Assembly: GCA_965243805.1 (NCBI GenBank)
Contig: OZ251577.1
Location: 2,294,001-2,358,000 of the forward strand
Origin: CATQHQ01 sp965243805
Lineage (GTDB): Bacteria > Gemmatimonadota > Gemmatimonadetes > Longimicrobiales > Gaopeijiaceae
Length of the DNA stretch: 64,000 nt
Direction of reading: 5' to 3'
Under the pieces are notes generated by a model. It ran no database searches. It saw nothing but the letters and a program-made list of their open reading frames with translations, and had not been told where the DNA came from. Shown piece after piece: positions 34,056 to 44,289 of the stretch; position 1 is the first letter of the stretch, and every line of letters begins with the position of its first letter. Made by a program: the position numbers and the translations under genes.

Positions 34056-34810
34056 CTCCGGGACCGGGCCTCATCCTGCGCAATGCCTGGCTGTACTTAG
34101 TGGGCTTCCTGGCGACGACCTACTTCTGCGTCGGCATCAACGTCCGCTACGCCCTGGGGACCCGGTCCAAGGAGCGCTTCGCGGAGCGAGTCCCCCCCCG
34201 ATGGGGCAAGCTGCTCCTGCGACTGGCCAAAGTCCGAGCGGAGTGGCAAAACCCGGAACGCCTGGGCCAAGGCCAAGCCCAGATTCTGGTCGCCAACCAT
34301 CAAAGCTGGTTCGACGTGTTCGCGCTGTCGGGCACGCTGCCGGTCAAGTTCAGCTTCGTGGGGAAGAAGGAGCTGTCCAACCTCCCCGTCTTCGGACCCG
34401 CCTGGGCCCGGGTCGGCCACTACGGTATCGACCGCTCCCACTCCCAGGCCGCTATGGCGTCGCTTCGCCAAGTCGGCCAGCGCGTCCGCTCCGACGCCAC
34501 CACCGTCGTCATGTTCCCCGAAGGGACCCGTTCGGCCACCGGCGAACTCGCTCGCTTCAAGAAGGGCGCCTTCATGCTGGCGATCGACGCCCAGGTGCCC
34601 GTTGTCCCGGTGGCGGTTCTCGGAACGAGGCGGATCATGGCGAAGGGGCGGTGGCTGATTCGACCCGGTCTCGTCACGATCCGCGTCGCGCCCCCCATCT
34701 CCACCAAGGGGATGACGATGGCGGACCGGGGCGCGCTGGCTCGTCGGGCGCACAAAGCGGTGTCGGTGCTGATGGAGCAGGGGGCGTCGGCGATGATGGA
34801 GCACCGGTGA
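34052..34810 (+). CDS. plsC: 1-acyl-sn-glycerol-3-phosphate acyltransferase
   Basis: 252 residues from GTG 34052. An N-terminal membrane helix (LYLVGFLATTYFCVGI) precedes the acyltransferase motifs NHQSWFD (catalytic His and Asp) and FPEGTRS (phosphate-binding), with the KGAFMLAIDAQVPVVPVAV strand. It makes phosphatidic acid at the inner membrane. Overlap with thiL indicates one transcript. Confidence 0.94.
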   Translation: MTPGPGLILRNAWLYLVGFLATTYFCVGINVRYALGTRSKERFAERVPPRWGKLLLRLAKVRAEWQNPERLGQGQAQILVANHQSWFDVFALSGTLPVKFSFVGKKELSNLPVFGPAWARVGHYGIDRSHSQAAMASLRQVGQRVRSDATTVVMFPEGTRSATGELARFKKGAFMLAIDAQVPVVPVAVLGTRRIMAKGRWLIRPGLVTIRVAPPISTKGMTMADRGALARRAHKAVSVLMEQGASAMMEHR

Positions 34811-34829
34811 TGATCGAGCGGAGGACCCC

Positions 34830-36128
<1,299 letters not shown>

Positions 36129-36162
36129 CGAGCGTGACGAGCATGAAGCGGAGGCAGCGAGC

Positions 36163-36582
36163 ATGAAGCGACTGGTGTTTCCCGGTGTGATCGGGGTGGC
36201 GCTCTACTTCGTCGTCGCCGGAGGAGAGTACTCGTTCCTGGACCTGCGCCGGGCCGAGAGCGAGCTGGAGGTGCGCCGGAACGAGCTGCCCGCCGTCCGT
36301 CGCCAGATCGACTCCCTCCGGGCGCGCATCGACTCGCTCCAACACAACGACGAAGCCCTGGAGCGCCTGGCCCGGGAGCGATACGGCTTCATCCGCGACG
36401 GGGAGCTGCTCTACCGGCTCACCGAAACGGAAGCTCCGCCCGAGCCTGCGGAGGCGCCCCGCCGGTCAGTCTTCGACCGCATGATGGAGAGCCTGGGGCT
36501 GAGGGACGGCAACCTGGACCCGAGGGACGGCAACACCAACGAGAGCAACACCAACGAGGGCGAAGCCGGCGGTACCGACTAG
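36163..36582 (+). CDS. ftsB: Septum formation initiator FtsB/DivIC
   Basis: 139 residues from ATG 36163, with GGAGG upstream. An N-terminal membrane span (LVFPGVIGVALYFVVAGG) is followed by a coiled coil (LRRAESELEVRRNELPAVRRQIDSL split by heptads) and the ARERYGFIRDGELLYRL motif typical of FtsB. It works at the division septum with FtsL and FtsQ. An out-of-frame second gcatgaagcg at 36141 duplicates the start region 20 bp upstream. The tail (RDGN and TNE repeats) and stop are repeated as 18-bp units beyond the gene. Confidence 0.9.
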   Translation: MKRLVFPGVIGVALYFVVAGGEYSFLDLRRAESELEVRRNELPAVRRQIDSLRARIDSLQHNDEALERLARERYGFIRDGELLYRLTETEAPPEPAEAPRRSVFDRMMESLGLRDGNLDPRDGNTNESNTNEGEAGGTD

Positions 36583-36600
36583 GCTGGCGGTACCGACTAG
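36565..36600 (+). repeat. Two 18-bp tandem repeats spanning the ftsB stop
   Basis: Units 36565-36582 and 36583-36600 differ at one base and each ends in TAG; the first TAG is the ftsB stop. A third, diverged copy follows to 36624, overlapping the 3' end of the convergent SPFH gene. Confidence 0.87.
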
Positions 36601-36620
36601 AGCAAAGCCCGCTGTACCGC

Positions 36621-37631
36621 CTAGGCGGATTCCTCGCTGGACTCGGGAGCGTCGGCGGCGACGGTGGCGGTGTCGTCCGCGGGCGCTCCACCGGCCGACA
36701 GTGCCTTTCTGGCCCCTTCCAGCAGCAGGCCCTGGGCGTTGCCGGACTGAAGGGCCTTGGCGACCTTCGCGCCGTCCAAGCCGAGCCGAGAGGCCAGCGC
36801 CGCCAGCTCCCGGGTGCCCGCGCCGGCGTCGTCCGTGGCCGACTTCTCGTCCCCCGCGCCCCCCAGCCCTTCCCCCGCGCGCCCCGACTTCTCCACGAAG
36901 GGGGCGAAGAGGTCCACGGGCACCGGGAAGAGGGTGGTGGAGTTGTTCTCGGCCGCCACCTCCACGACGGTCTGCAGGAAGCGCAGCTGCAACGCCGTGG
37001 GATGCTCCGAGATCGTCTCGGCGGCCAACGCCAGCTTCTTCGACGCCTGGAACTCGCCCTCGGCGGCGATGACCTTCCCCCGCCGCTCCCGCTCGGCCTC
37101 GGCCTGCTTGGCCATTGCCCGCTTCATCTCCTTCGGCAGGTCGATGTCCTTGATCTCGACGCTGGTGACCTCGATTCCCCACGGGTCGGTCTCCAGGTCG
37201 ATGATCCGCCGCACGATCTCGTTGATCCGCTCGCGCTGCGCCAGCAGCTCGTCGAGCTCCGACTGGCCCACCACGCTGCGGAGGGTCGTCTGGGCGATCT
37301 GGCTGGTGGCGAAGTAGTAGTCCTCCACTTCGACGACGGCCTTGGCCGGGTCCACCACCCGGAAGTACACCACCGCGTTGACGGTGCAGCTCACGTTGTC
37401 CTTGGTGATCGTGTCCTGGGGCGCGATGTCGAGGGCGATGATGCGCAGGTCCATCTTCCGCATCCGCTCCACGCCGTAGGGCACGAGGAACACGAGGCCG
37501 GGTCCCTTCGCACGGGTCAGCTTGCCCAGGCGGAAGACCACGCCCCGCTCGTACTCCCAGAGTATGCGGAGCGAGCTCAAGACGCCGACGAGGGTGAACG
37601 CGCCGGCCCCGATCAAGAAACCGAGTTCCAT
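36621..37631 (-). CDS. SPFH/Band 7 (stomatin/slipin-like) membrane protein
   Basis: 336 residues from ATG 37631. An N-terminal membrane span (LGFLIGAGAFTLVGVLSSL) precedes the SPFH domain: EYERGVVFRLGKLTRAKGPGLVFLVPYGVERMRKMDLR, DTITKDNVSCTVNAVVYFRVVDP, the helix LRSVVGQSELDELLAQRERIN, and the AEAERERRGKVIAAEGE coiled coil. Slipins assemble membrane microdomains, often with an NfeD partner, absent here. The C-terminal tail is acidic and Ala-rich. It converges on ftsB. Confidence 0.93.
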   Translation of the reverse strand: MELGFLIGAGAFTLVGVLSSLRILWEYERGVVFRLGKLTRAKGPGLVFLVPYGVERMRKMDLRIIALDIAPQDTITKDNVSCTVNAVVYFRVVDPAKAVVEVEDYYFATSQIAQTTLRSVVGQSELDELLAQRERINEIVRRIIDLETDPWGIEVTSVEIKDIDLPKEMKRAMAKQAEAERERRGKVIAAEGEFQASKKLALAAETISEHPTALQLRFLQTVVEVAAENNSTTLFPVPVDLFAPFVEKSGRAGEGLGGAGDEKSATDDAGAGTRELAALASRLGLDGAKVAKALQSGNAQGLLLEGARKALSAGGAPADDTATVAADAPESSEESA

Positions 37632-37740
37632 TTGGGGGTCCTCCTAGGACGGAAGGCGACCAACACACGATACCTACCAATAGGCGAACGGAACCGGCGG
37701 TTGACAAGTTCCGGGCGCGGCGGGAGCTTTCCTGTCCCTC

Positions 37741-37814
37741 GCCGGAGTAGCTCAGCTGGTTAGAGCAGCGGAATCATAATCCGCGTGTCGGGGGTTCGAG
37801 TCCCTCCTCCGGCA
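37741..37814 (+). tRNA. tRNA-Met (CAT anticodon)
   Basis: A 74-nt cloverleaf: acceptor stem gccggag pairs with ctccggc (37807-37813), D-stem gctc/gagc, anticodon stem gcgga/tccgc with CAT at 37775-37777, and a T-loop ttcgagt with a five-pair stem. The discriminator is A. The acceptor pairs at position 1, so it is not the initiator. A CAT anticodon could also be tRNA-Ile2 with lysidine; the body resembles elongator Met. CCA is not encoded. Confidence 0.93.
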
Positions 37815-37854
37815 TTCGGCGTACTGTTGGCCTTTCTCGACCGCGCAGGTTGCA

Positions 37855-39726
37855 ATGGCATCGACGTCAAGCGCGACGGGCGACGGACGAGGCGCGACGC
37901 ACGACGGACGACCTGAGGGGCGCGAGCACCTGGCCCGCCACATTCGTGTCGAGACCCCCGAGCACGTGCGGCTTGGTTGGGAGCTGGCCGACCTGGGTTC
38001 GCGCTTCACGGCGATGTTCGTCGATGTCGCCATCATGGTCGGCGTGCTGGGGGCGTTCTTCCTCGCGGCAGTGCTGGTCGCCCGTCATGTGGCCGGCGCC
38101 TTGCTCCCGGGCTGGGGGCCCTCGACCCTGTTGGCCGTGGCCGGGATCATCCTGTTCGTCGTGCAGTGGGGGTACTTCCTGCTCTTCGAGGGGTACCGGG
38201 AGGGTCGCACGCCGGGCAAGCGTCTGATGGGCCTCCGGGTGCTTCACTCCGGCGGGCAGCCCCTGTCCCTTCGGGGCGCGGTAGTGCGCAACCTTTTGCG
38301 CGCCGTGGACCTGCAACCCGCCCTAACCGGGGTGGTGGGCGGCGCCTGCATGATGCTGGGCCGCCGAACCCAGCGACTGGGCGACTTGGCGGCCGACACC
38401 ATCGTAGTGCGGGACCGAGGCGATGCGGAGATCCCCTGGCCGGAGACGCCGGAAGCTCGACCCCGAGGACGTGCGATCCTGTCGGAGGAAGAGTTTGCCC
38501 TCCTGGCCAGCTTCGTCCAGCGGCGGGCGGGGCTCTCGGCCGAGGCCAGGAGGCGCGTGGAGCGTTCGGTGATCGACGCGCTCCGACCCGCGCTAAAGAG
38601 GCATCCGCACCTCGACAGTCCGCGCCTTGACAGTCCGCGCCTTGACAGGGTTCCCGACCGCGAGTTCCTAGCGGCCCTGCACGACGACGAGGCGGCGCGG
38701 CGGGGCGGCGCGGCCGAGGGCTGGGAGATGCAGGCCGCTGCTCTGGTGCGTGGCCGCAAGAGGGAGTGGGACGCCTACCGAGAGCTGGTCGCCCAGGCTC
38801 GCAAGCGGGGCCTGCAGCGCCTCTCGGAGAGCCGCGCGCGCAGCTTCGGACGACTTTACCGAGCCCTCGCGGCGGACTTGGCTCGGGCCCGCACCTACGG
38901 GGCGCCGGCGGCGGTGGTGGCGGCCCTGGAGAAGTGGGCGGGAGCGGGACACACCCTTCTGTACGGGCAAGAGCGAAGAACCCTCGGCAACCCCAAGAGG
39001 ATCGCACGCTGGCTGGCGGCGGGACTCCCGCGAGCCGTGCGGCGCGCTTGGCGGACCGTGGCCCTGGTCGCGCTCCTGCTCTTTGGCCCCATGGTCGCCA
39101 CCTACCAAGCCGTCCGGGCCGATCCCGCGCTGGCCCGGTCGATCATGCCGGCCGAGATGCTGGCGCGCGCCGAGAACACGCCGCAGGGCGACATCGACGC
39201 GGCGTACCTGGACGTTCCTAGCGGCGCGATGCCCATGCTGGCCTCCGGCGTCATGACCAACAACTTGGGTGTCGCGTTCACCTTGTTCGCATCGGGGATT
39301 CTCGCCGGGGCGGGTTCCGCGGCCGTGCTGGTCCTGAACGGCGTCTTCCTCGGCGCGGCCTTCGGGCTGTACGCCAACCAGCAGGTGCTGGCCGTGATCC
39401 TCGCCTTCGTGGCGCCCCACGGCGTCATGGAGCTGACGGCGATCTGCCTGGCCGGCGCCGCTGGGCTGATGCTGGGGTCGGCGGTCCTGGCGCCCGGCCG
39501 CCGAACCCGTCGCGCGGCGCTGGTGGAGCGGGGCGGGGCAGCCCTCTCGGTGCTGGGCGGCTCGGCGGCGCTCTTGGTGGTGGCGGGCGTGGTGGAGGGT
39601 TTCTACTCGCCCTCGTCGCTGCCCGCCGCGGCCAAGTTCGCGTTCGGCGCGGCCAGCGCGGCACTGTTGGCGCTCTACTTTGCGGTCGCGGGCCGACAGT
39701 CCCCTACAGCAGCCCCCGCTCCTTGA
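37855..39726 (+). CDS. RDD-domain protein fused to a SpoIIM (DUF95)-like membrane domain
   Basis: 623 residues from ATG 37855. Residues about 40-190 are an RDD domain (LGSRFTAMFVDVAIMVGVLGAF, EGRTPGKRLMGLRVL, RRTQRLGDLAADTIVV). After a charged helical linker a second part resembles SpoIIM/DUF95 (AWRTVALVALLLFGPMVATY, MTNNLGVAFTLFASGILAGAGSA, APHGVMELTAICLAGAAGL). These two domains are usually separate neighbouring genes, so this is a fusion. It belongs functionally with the convergent DUF58/MoxR cluster. A 15-bp unit three times (38606-38650) gives the HLDSPRLDSPRLDR linker. Confidence 0.88.
   Translation: MASTSSATGDGRGATHDGRPEGREHLARHIRVETPEHVRLGWELADLGSRFTAMFVDVAIMVGVLGAFFLAAVLVARHVAGALLPGWGPSTLLAVAGIILFVVQWGYFLLFEGYREGRTPGKRLMGLRVLHSGGQPLSLRGAVVRNLLRAVDLQPALTGVVGGACMMLGRRTQRLGDLAADTIVVRDRGDAEIPWPETPEARPRGRAILSEEEFALLASFVQRRAGLSAEARRRVERSVIDALRPALKRHPHLDSPRLDSPRLDRVPDREFLAALHDDEAARRGGAAEGWEMQAAALVRGRKREWDAYRELVAQARKRGLQRLSESRARSFGRLYRALAADLARARTYGAPAAVVAALEKWAGAGHTLLYGQERRTLGNPKRIARWLAAGLPRAVRRAWRTVALVALLLFGPMVATYQAVRADPALARSIMPAEMLARAENTPQGDIDAAYLDVPSGAMPMLASGVMTNNLGVAFTLFASGILAGAGSAAVLVLNGVFLGAAFGLYANQQVLAVILAFVAPHGVMELTAICLAGAAGLMLGSAVLAPGRRTRRAALVERGGAALSVLGGSAALLVVAGVVEGFYSPSSLPAAAKFAFGAASAALLALYFAVAGRQSPTAAPAP
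38606..38650 (+). repeat. Three 15-bp in-frame tandem repeats in the RDD-SpoIIM linker
   Basis: Units at 38606, 38621 and 38636 encode LDSPR-type repeats between the RDD and SpoIIM-like parts. Confidence 0.87.
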
Positions 39727-41047
39727 CCTCCACGTACTTCTCAATCGTTGCGGCCATGGCGTCGCCCGGGTCCGCGTCCACGACCAGGATGCCCGACCGG
39801 CGCATCGTCTGAAGGGCGGCGGCCCGTGCCTGCACCAGCTCCTCCGCCGCGGCTCGCTCGAAGGCGCCGGCCTCGTGGGAAGGGGTCCGGGCGGCGACCC
39901 GCTCCAGCTCCGGGTTGCGGATTGCCACGGCCATCGGCAGGTGCGTGCGCGTGATCCGGGTCAGCGACGCCACCAGCGCTCGCGACACGTCGCCGTCGAT
40001 CACGTCGCAGAAGAGGACCACCAGCGAGCGCTTGCGGATCGTTCGGGCGAGGGACGCCACGGCCAGGGGGTAGTTGGGCTCCACCAGCCGGGTCTCCACG
40101 CCGGCCAGCATCTCCGCCATCGCGCCCATGTCCACCCGTCGGGGCGGCGAGAGGTGCCGGACCTGGTCGTCGAAGACGAGCGTGGCCACCCGGTCGCCGT
40201 ATGCTCGGGCTCGGCCCGCCACAAGCATGGCGGCCGCCAGGGCGAAGTCGGCGCGCTCCCGGTCCAGCGTCTGCTCCCGCATGTGACGCCCGGCATCGAT
40301 CGCCAGCACCACGTTCTGGTTCCGCTCCGCCTGCCAGTTCCGCACCACATGGCGGTTCCGACGGGCCGTCGCCTTCCAGTCGATCGCCCTCGGGTCGTCG
40401 CCCCGAACGTACTCGCGCAGGCTCTCGAACTCGCTGCCCTCGCCCGCCCGTCGTATGCGCCGCGGCCCCGGCTCGCGCAGCGGCCGCCGCACGGCCAAGT
40501 CCTTCCGGCGCAAGAAGCCCGACAGCCCCGGCTGGACGCGCACCACCTGCTCCGCCGGCTCCACGCTTCGCCACCACGCCAGCCCCAGCGGACCCAAGGT
40601 GCGGACGTGGATCGCGCCCAGCCGCAGGAAGCCCCTGGTGCGCGGACGCACCCGGTAGGCGAGGCGCACCTGTGAGGCCGGCGCCACCGTGGCCAGGACC
40701 CCGTCCTCCCAGGGGTCGGTCTGCGCGGGGTCGGTCCGCCCGGGGCCGGTCTGCGCGAGCCGCTCTATCCGTTCGTCCAGATCGTCGGTCACCCGGACGA
40801 GCGTCCGGCACGGCCCCTCGTTGGCCGCCACGACCGTCACCTCCATTGCCTCGCCCAGTGCCCAGGTCCGGGGCGCCCGTCGCGACACCGTCGGCGCCCG
40901 CGCCCGCTTCCCATCCCAGTAGACCAGCGCCAGCAGCAGCACATCCACGGCCAAGCCGGCGGTGGCGGACGCAAGGAACAGCCCAGACGCCGCAGCCAGC
41001 AGCCACAGCGCGCGCCGACTCGGCACCACGGGTAATGCCACGCCCAA
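39704..41047 (-). CDS. DUF58 domain protein
   Basis: 447 residues from TTG 41047; GTG 41041 is as likely, with GGAG 8 nt ahead. Two N-terminal hydrophobic segments precede a beta-sandwich and the DUF58 core (EFESLREYVRGDDPRAIDWKATARR) and a von Willebrand A-like region (VVLAIDAGRHM, FCDVIDGDVS). DUF58 proteins occur next to MoxR ATPases and are thought to form membrane-linked complexes. The TGPGRTDPAQTDP loop is another small duplication. The 3' end overlaps the convergent RDD-SpoIIM gene by 23 bp. Confidence 0.93.
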   Translation of the reverse strand: MGVALPVVPSRRALWLLAAASGLFLASATAGLAVDVLLLALVYWDGKRARAPTVSRRAPRTWALGEAMEVTVVAANEGPCRTLVRVTDDLDERIERLAQTGPGRTDPAQTDPWEDGVLATVAPASQVRLAYRVRPRTRGFLRLGAIHVRTLGPLGLAWWRSVEPAEQVVRVQPGLSGFLRRKDLAVRRPLREPGPRRIRRAGEGSEFESLREYVRGDDPRAIDWKATARRNRHVVRNWQAERNQNVVLAIDAGRHMREQTLDRERADFALAAAMLVAGRARAYGDRVATLVFDDQVRHLSPPRRVDMGAMAEMLAGVETRLVEPNYPLAVASLARTIRKRSLVVLFCDVIDGDVSRALVASLTRITRTHLPMAVAIRNPELERVAARTPSHEAGAFERAAAEELVQARAAALQTMRRSGILVVDADPGDAMAATIEKYVEVKERGLL

Positions 41048-41054
41048 GCTCCGA

Positions 41055-42098
41055 CTACCGCGGCGCTTCCAGCGTCTCCAGAAGGGCGCGGAGCTCGTCG
41101 TCGGAGGTGCGGCCCTCCACCTCCGCCTCCGGCGTGAGGACGACCCGGTGGCGCAGCACGGGGAACGCCAGCGACTTCACGTCGTCGGGAACCACGAACT
41201 CCCGCCCGCTCAGGTGCGCCTCCGCCCGCGCCGCCTGGAAGAGTGCCACCCCGGCCCGGGGGCTGGCCCCCAACGCGAACGCCGAGTCCCGCCGCGTGGC
41301 CCGCACGATCTCGGTGATGTAGCGCCGGATCCGTTCGTCCACGTGGAGCCGGGCCACCGCCGCCCGCTCCGCAAGCACCTGGTCCCGAGTCATGGAGTCG
41401 CCCACAGGGTAGGTGTCCTCGTCGTCGGCTCGAAACCCGTCGTCGTAGCGCGCCAAGATCGCCTGCTCCGCCTCCTCGTCGGGGTAGCCCACCACGATCT
41501 TCATGAGGAAGCGGTCCACCTGGGCTTCGGGCAGAGGGTAGGTCCCCTCGTGCTCGACCGGGTTCTGGGTGGCGAAGACGGTGAAGGCGTCCGGCAGCGT
41601 GCGCGTCCGACCGTCCACCGTGACCTGCCGCTCCTCCATCGACTCCAGCAGGGCGGCCTGGGTTTTGGGCGGCGCGCGGTTGATCTCGTCGGCCAGGAGG
41701 AGGTCCGCGAACACCGGTCCCGGTCTGTAGACGAACTCCCGCGAGCGTTCGTCCAGCACGTTCACGCCCACCAAGTCGGTGGGCATCAGGTCGGGGGTGA
41801 ACTGAACCCGCCCGAAGTCGAGCCCCAGCCCTCGCGCCAGCGCCCGCACGGCCAAGGTCTTGGCAGTGCCGGGAACGCCTTCCAGCAGCGCATGGCCGCC
41901 GGCGAGCAACGCCACCAGCATCTGGCGGACGACGACGGGCTGGCCCAGCACAGTTTGCTCCATGCCGCGCGCGAGTCGGGCGACGGCGGGTTGCACAGCT
42001 TGGTCGGCGGCGGGCGGCGCAACCTGGTCGGTGGCGGGCTGCGCAGTTTGGTCGGTGGTGGGCGGCACAGATCCGTCGGTGGCAGTTGGGGACTTCAT
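41055..42098 (-). CDS. MoxR-family AAA+ ATPase
   Basis: 347 residues from ATG 42098 (ATGA overlap with the upstream gene). After an Ala/Thr/Gln-rich repetitive N-terminus (ATDQ and AADQ units) the AAA+ core is complete: Walker A EGVPGTAKT, Walker B LLADEINRAPPKTQ, sensor 1 VFATQNPVEHEGTYPLPEAQVDRF, and sensor 2 ALGASPRAGVALF. MoxR ATPases act as chaperones for vWA-domain partners such as the downstream DUF58 protein. Confidence 0.96.
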   Translation of the reverse strand: MKSPTATDGSVPPTTDQTAQPATDQVAPPAADQAVQPAVARLARGMEQTVLGQPVVVRQMLVALLAGGHALLEGVPGTAKTLAVRALARGLGLDFGRVQFTPDLMPTDLVGVNVLDERSREFVYRPGPVFADLLLADEINRAPPKTQAALLESMEERQVTVDGRTRTLPDAFTVFATQNPVEHEGTYPLPEAQVDRFLMKIVVGYPDEEAEQAILARYDDGFRADDEDTYPVGDSMTRDQVLAERAAVARLHVDERIRRYITEIVRATRRDSAFALGASPRAGVALFQAARAEAHLSGREFVVPDDVKSLAFPVLRHRVVLTPEAEVEGRTSDDELRALLETLEAPR

Positions 42099-43561
42099 GT
42101 GCGGCTCCTTCTCTGGTGGCGGTTCGGCCGGGAACTCCCGGTCAGATCGTCGATTCCGGCGGCGATTGCGGTCAGCTCCGGCGGGGTTGCGCCCAAGGCG
42201 TCGCGGATGCGCCGGAGCGGGTGCCTTGCGGCGTCGCTGGAGCCGTCGTCGTCGCCGGACCCGGCACCTCGGTGCGCCAACCCGTCCAGCAACGTCTCGG
42301 CTTCTTCCAAGTTGCGAGGCGGAGGCATGTGCGCCCAGCGGGCGAGGCGCGAGAGCAGCAGCAAGGCGGCGGTCTCCCGCGCCTCGGCCCTGCGGTAGAG
42401 GGCGCCCAACGCGGAGACGTGTTCCAGGGGCGACCTTCGCTCGTCGCGAGGCGGGTCCGCCGGCGCGCCAAAGCGCACTCCCGCCACCGCCACCGCCAGG
42501 AACGCCACGACTCCCAGGTGGAAGAGCGCGTGGCCCCTGGGACTACCGAGGAAGAAGCCGGCCACCGCGTCCGCCGGAGACCCCAGGCCGCGCACGCCAT
42601 GGTGGAACTCGTCGAAGAACACCGTGTCGCCGGGGGCGGTGTAGGCAATCGCGGCGCGCACCGCGAGGGCGGCCAAGGGGTCGTCGCCGGCCTGCGCGTT
42701 GGAAAGCGGTCTGGCGTCGGCAAAGATCACGATACGGCCCTCGCCCAGCGCGACCTCGACCGCCCCAGCACCCTCCAGAGGACGTGGTGCCGGCTCAGCC
42801 GCTGGTGCGACCTCCCCGCCCTGTGCCAACTCCGTGCCCAGCATCGCCAAATCGGTACCCAGCAGGGTCGTCGTTGTCACCGGCTCGATCGGCGGTCGTC
42901 CGGTCTCCTCGATCTCTTCGCCCTCGTCGCCCTCTTCGTTCTCCTCGTCCTCGTCGTCCGTCGCAGCGCCTCCGTCGTCTCCCTCCATAGCGTCGAACTG
43001 GGACGCCGCCTCGTCGTGCAGGACGACTCGCGCTGGTGCAAGCGGCTCCGGCAGGCCAGCCGTCAGCGGGTGGGTGCCCCAGCGAACATCATGGTCCCCG
43101 CGGGCGTCACCCGGCTGGTCCTCGGAGAGAGGCGGGAGCTTGCGCAACGCCAATCCCAGGGAGTCCAGAATCGGTGGTGGTGTCCTGGGCCGTCGGGCGG
43201 TGGAGGGAGACAAGATGGGCGCAACGAAGCGAGGTGCGTAGAGGAGGACGCCGCCGTCGCGCACCCACGTCAACAGGGCGCCGACTTCCCGTGGGCTTGG
43301 AGCGTCGGTGGGTTCGAGCACCACCAGCGCACCCCGAAGGGGGTCGGCGTCCACCAACGGGGTCGTGCGGGGCGCAACGGGACGGCCCAGCCGCTGGATT
43401 CCTCGGTACAGTGCCGCCACCCCGTCGGGGCTTGTGCGAAACGAACTCCGCATCACGTCGTAGGCGATCTGTCCCCGCTCCGGCATCAGCAGAAAGACCA
43501 CCACCGCGAGCGCCAGCAGGAAGCCAGCCGCCCACAACGCGCTCCGCAGCCGCTTGCTCAC
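42095..43561 (-). CDS. DUF4350 membrane protein of the MoxR cluster
   Basis: 488 residues from GTG 43561, overlapping the DUF4129 stop (GTGA). It has an N-terminal membrane span (LWAAGFLLALAVVVFLLMP), a GldG-like middle (GVAALYRGIQRLGRPV, LVVLEPTDAPSPREVGALLTWV, GRIVIFADARPLSN, FDEFHHGVRGL), and a second span near residue 370 (HLGVVAFLAVAVAGVRF). An acidic run near residues 190-215 (DEDEENEEGDEGEE) is inserted in the domain. In such clusters this protein sits with DUF58, MoxR and DUF4129. Confidence 0.88.
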   Translation of the reverse strand: MSKRLRSALWAAGFLLALAVVVFLLMPERGQIAYDVMRSSFRTSPDGVAALYRGIQRLGRPVAPRTTPLVDADPLRGALVVLEPTDAPSPREVGALLTWVRDGGVLLYAPRFVAPILSPSTARRPRTPPPILDSLGLALRKLPPLSEDQPGDARGDHDVRWGTHPLTAGLPEPLAPARVVLHDEAASQFDAMEGDDGGAATDDEDEENEEGDEGEEIEETGRPPIEPVTTTTLLGTDLAMLGTELAQGGEVAPAAEPAPRPLEGAGAVEVALGEGRIVIFADARPLSNAQAGDDPLAALAVRAAIAYTAPGDTVFFDEFHHGVRGLGSPADAVAGFFLGSPRGHALFHLGVVAFLAVAVAGVRFGAPADPPRDERRSPLEHVSALGALYRRAEARETAALLLLSRLARWAHMPPPRNLEEAETLLDGLAHRGAGSGDDDGSSDAARHPLRRIRDALGATPPELTAIAAGIDDLTGSSRPNRHQRRSRT

Positions 43562-44277
43562 GTTCGCTCGCCCGATTCCGGCACCGCCGGTTCCTTCCTG
43601 CCGAAGAGGAGGAAGTGGGCTTGGTCGCCGAGTTCGCGGTAGGCCGCCGACGTAGGCGTCGCCTCGCCGAACCGGAACCGCTGAAAGGAACGGATAAAGG
43701 CCGTCGCCTCGGGCGCCTGGGATGCGGCGGAAGCCTCGGCCACGTACTCGCCGGGCGTCTTTGACGGATGGAAGCGCACAACGCCCTTCTCGTCGAGAGC
43801 TCCAAGGACGCCTTGGTAGAGGGCGGTGGCCGCGCCCCGCAAGTTGCCGTCGGAGGCGCGGGCGGCAGCCAAGCCCAACCACTCGCCGGGCGTCCTGGGC
43901 CGGTCGCCGTCTCCACTCCCGCTCCCGCGCGCAGCCTTTCCACGCCGCCCCAACCTGTGCGCCAGACGCCCCATCCGCCGCCCAATCACAGCCGTCAACA
44001 AAGCCAGCGTCGCGCCAGCCAGCAGCCATGCCACCATTGCGCCCGCGCCTCGGGGGACCTCGAGGACGACCGGCGGCAGCAGCTCCAGGAACGCCCTCCA
44101 CGCCTCGCCCAACCAACGTCCCAAGGGGGATGGCTCCACCTGCCGGAACTCGGAGCTCGCCAGGACTTCCTCCAGCGCGCTGGCCACCTCTCGGTACGCC
44201 AGCACGCCGTCGCTTGAGGACGCCAGCACGCCATCGCCTGAGGAAGAGGCTTGTTCCTGCGCCTCCATCCGCTGCAC
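43558..44277 (-). CDS. DUF4129 domain protein
   Basis: 239 residues from GTG 44277; ATG 44268 is an alternative. A central membrane span (MVAWLLAGATLALLTAVIG) separates an N-terminal external part from the C-terminal DUF4129 region (YQGVLGALDEKGVVRFHPSKTPGEYV, FQRFRFGEATPTSAAYREL). The family is usual in MoxR/DUF58/transglutaminase clusters. A 24-bp unit twice (44197-44244) gives DGVLASSSDGVLA near the N-terminus. Confidence 0.87.
   Translation of the reverse strand: MQRMEAQEQASSSGDGVLASSSDGVLAYREVASALEEVLASSEFRQVEPSPLGRWLGEAWRAFLELLPPVVLEVPRGAGAMVAWLLAGATLALLTAVIGRRMGRLAHRLGRRGKAARGSGSGDGDRPRTPGEWLGLAAARASDGNLRGAATALYQGVLGALDEKGVVRFHPSKTPGEYVAEASAASQAPEATAFIRSFQRFRFGEATPTSAAYRELGDQAHFLLFGRKEPAVPESGERT
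44197..44244 (-). repeat. Two 24-bp in-frame tandem repeats in the DUF4129 gene
   Basis: Units 44197-44220 and 44221-44244 differ at two bases and encode SS(G/S)DGVLA-type repeats close to the N-terminus. Confidence 0.87.
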
Positions 44278-44289
44278 GTACTGCCGAGC

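Noticed and set aside
37741..37814. tRNA-Met as an integration site for an island
   Set aside because: No integrase and no repeated copy of the tRNA 3' end could be found within the window.
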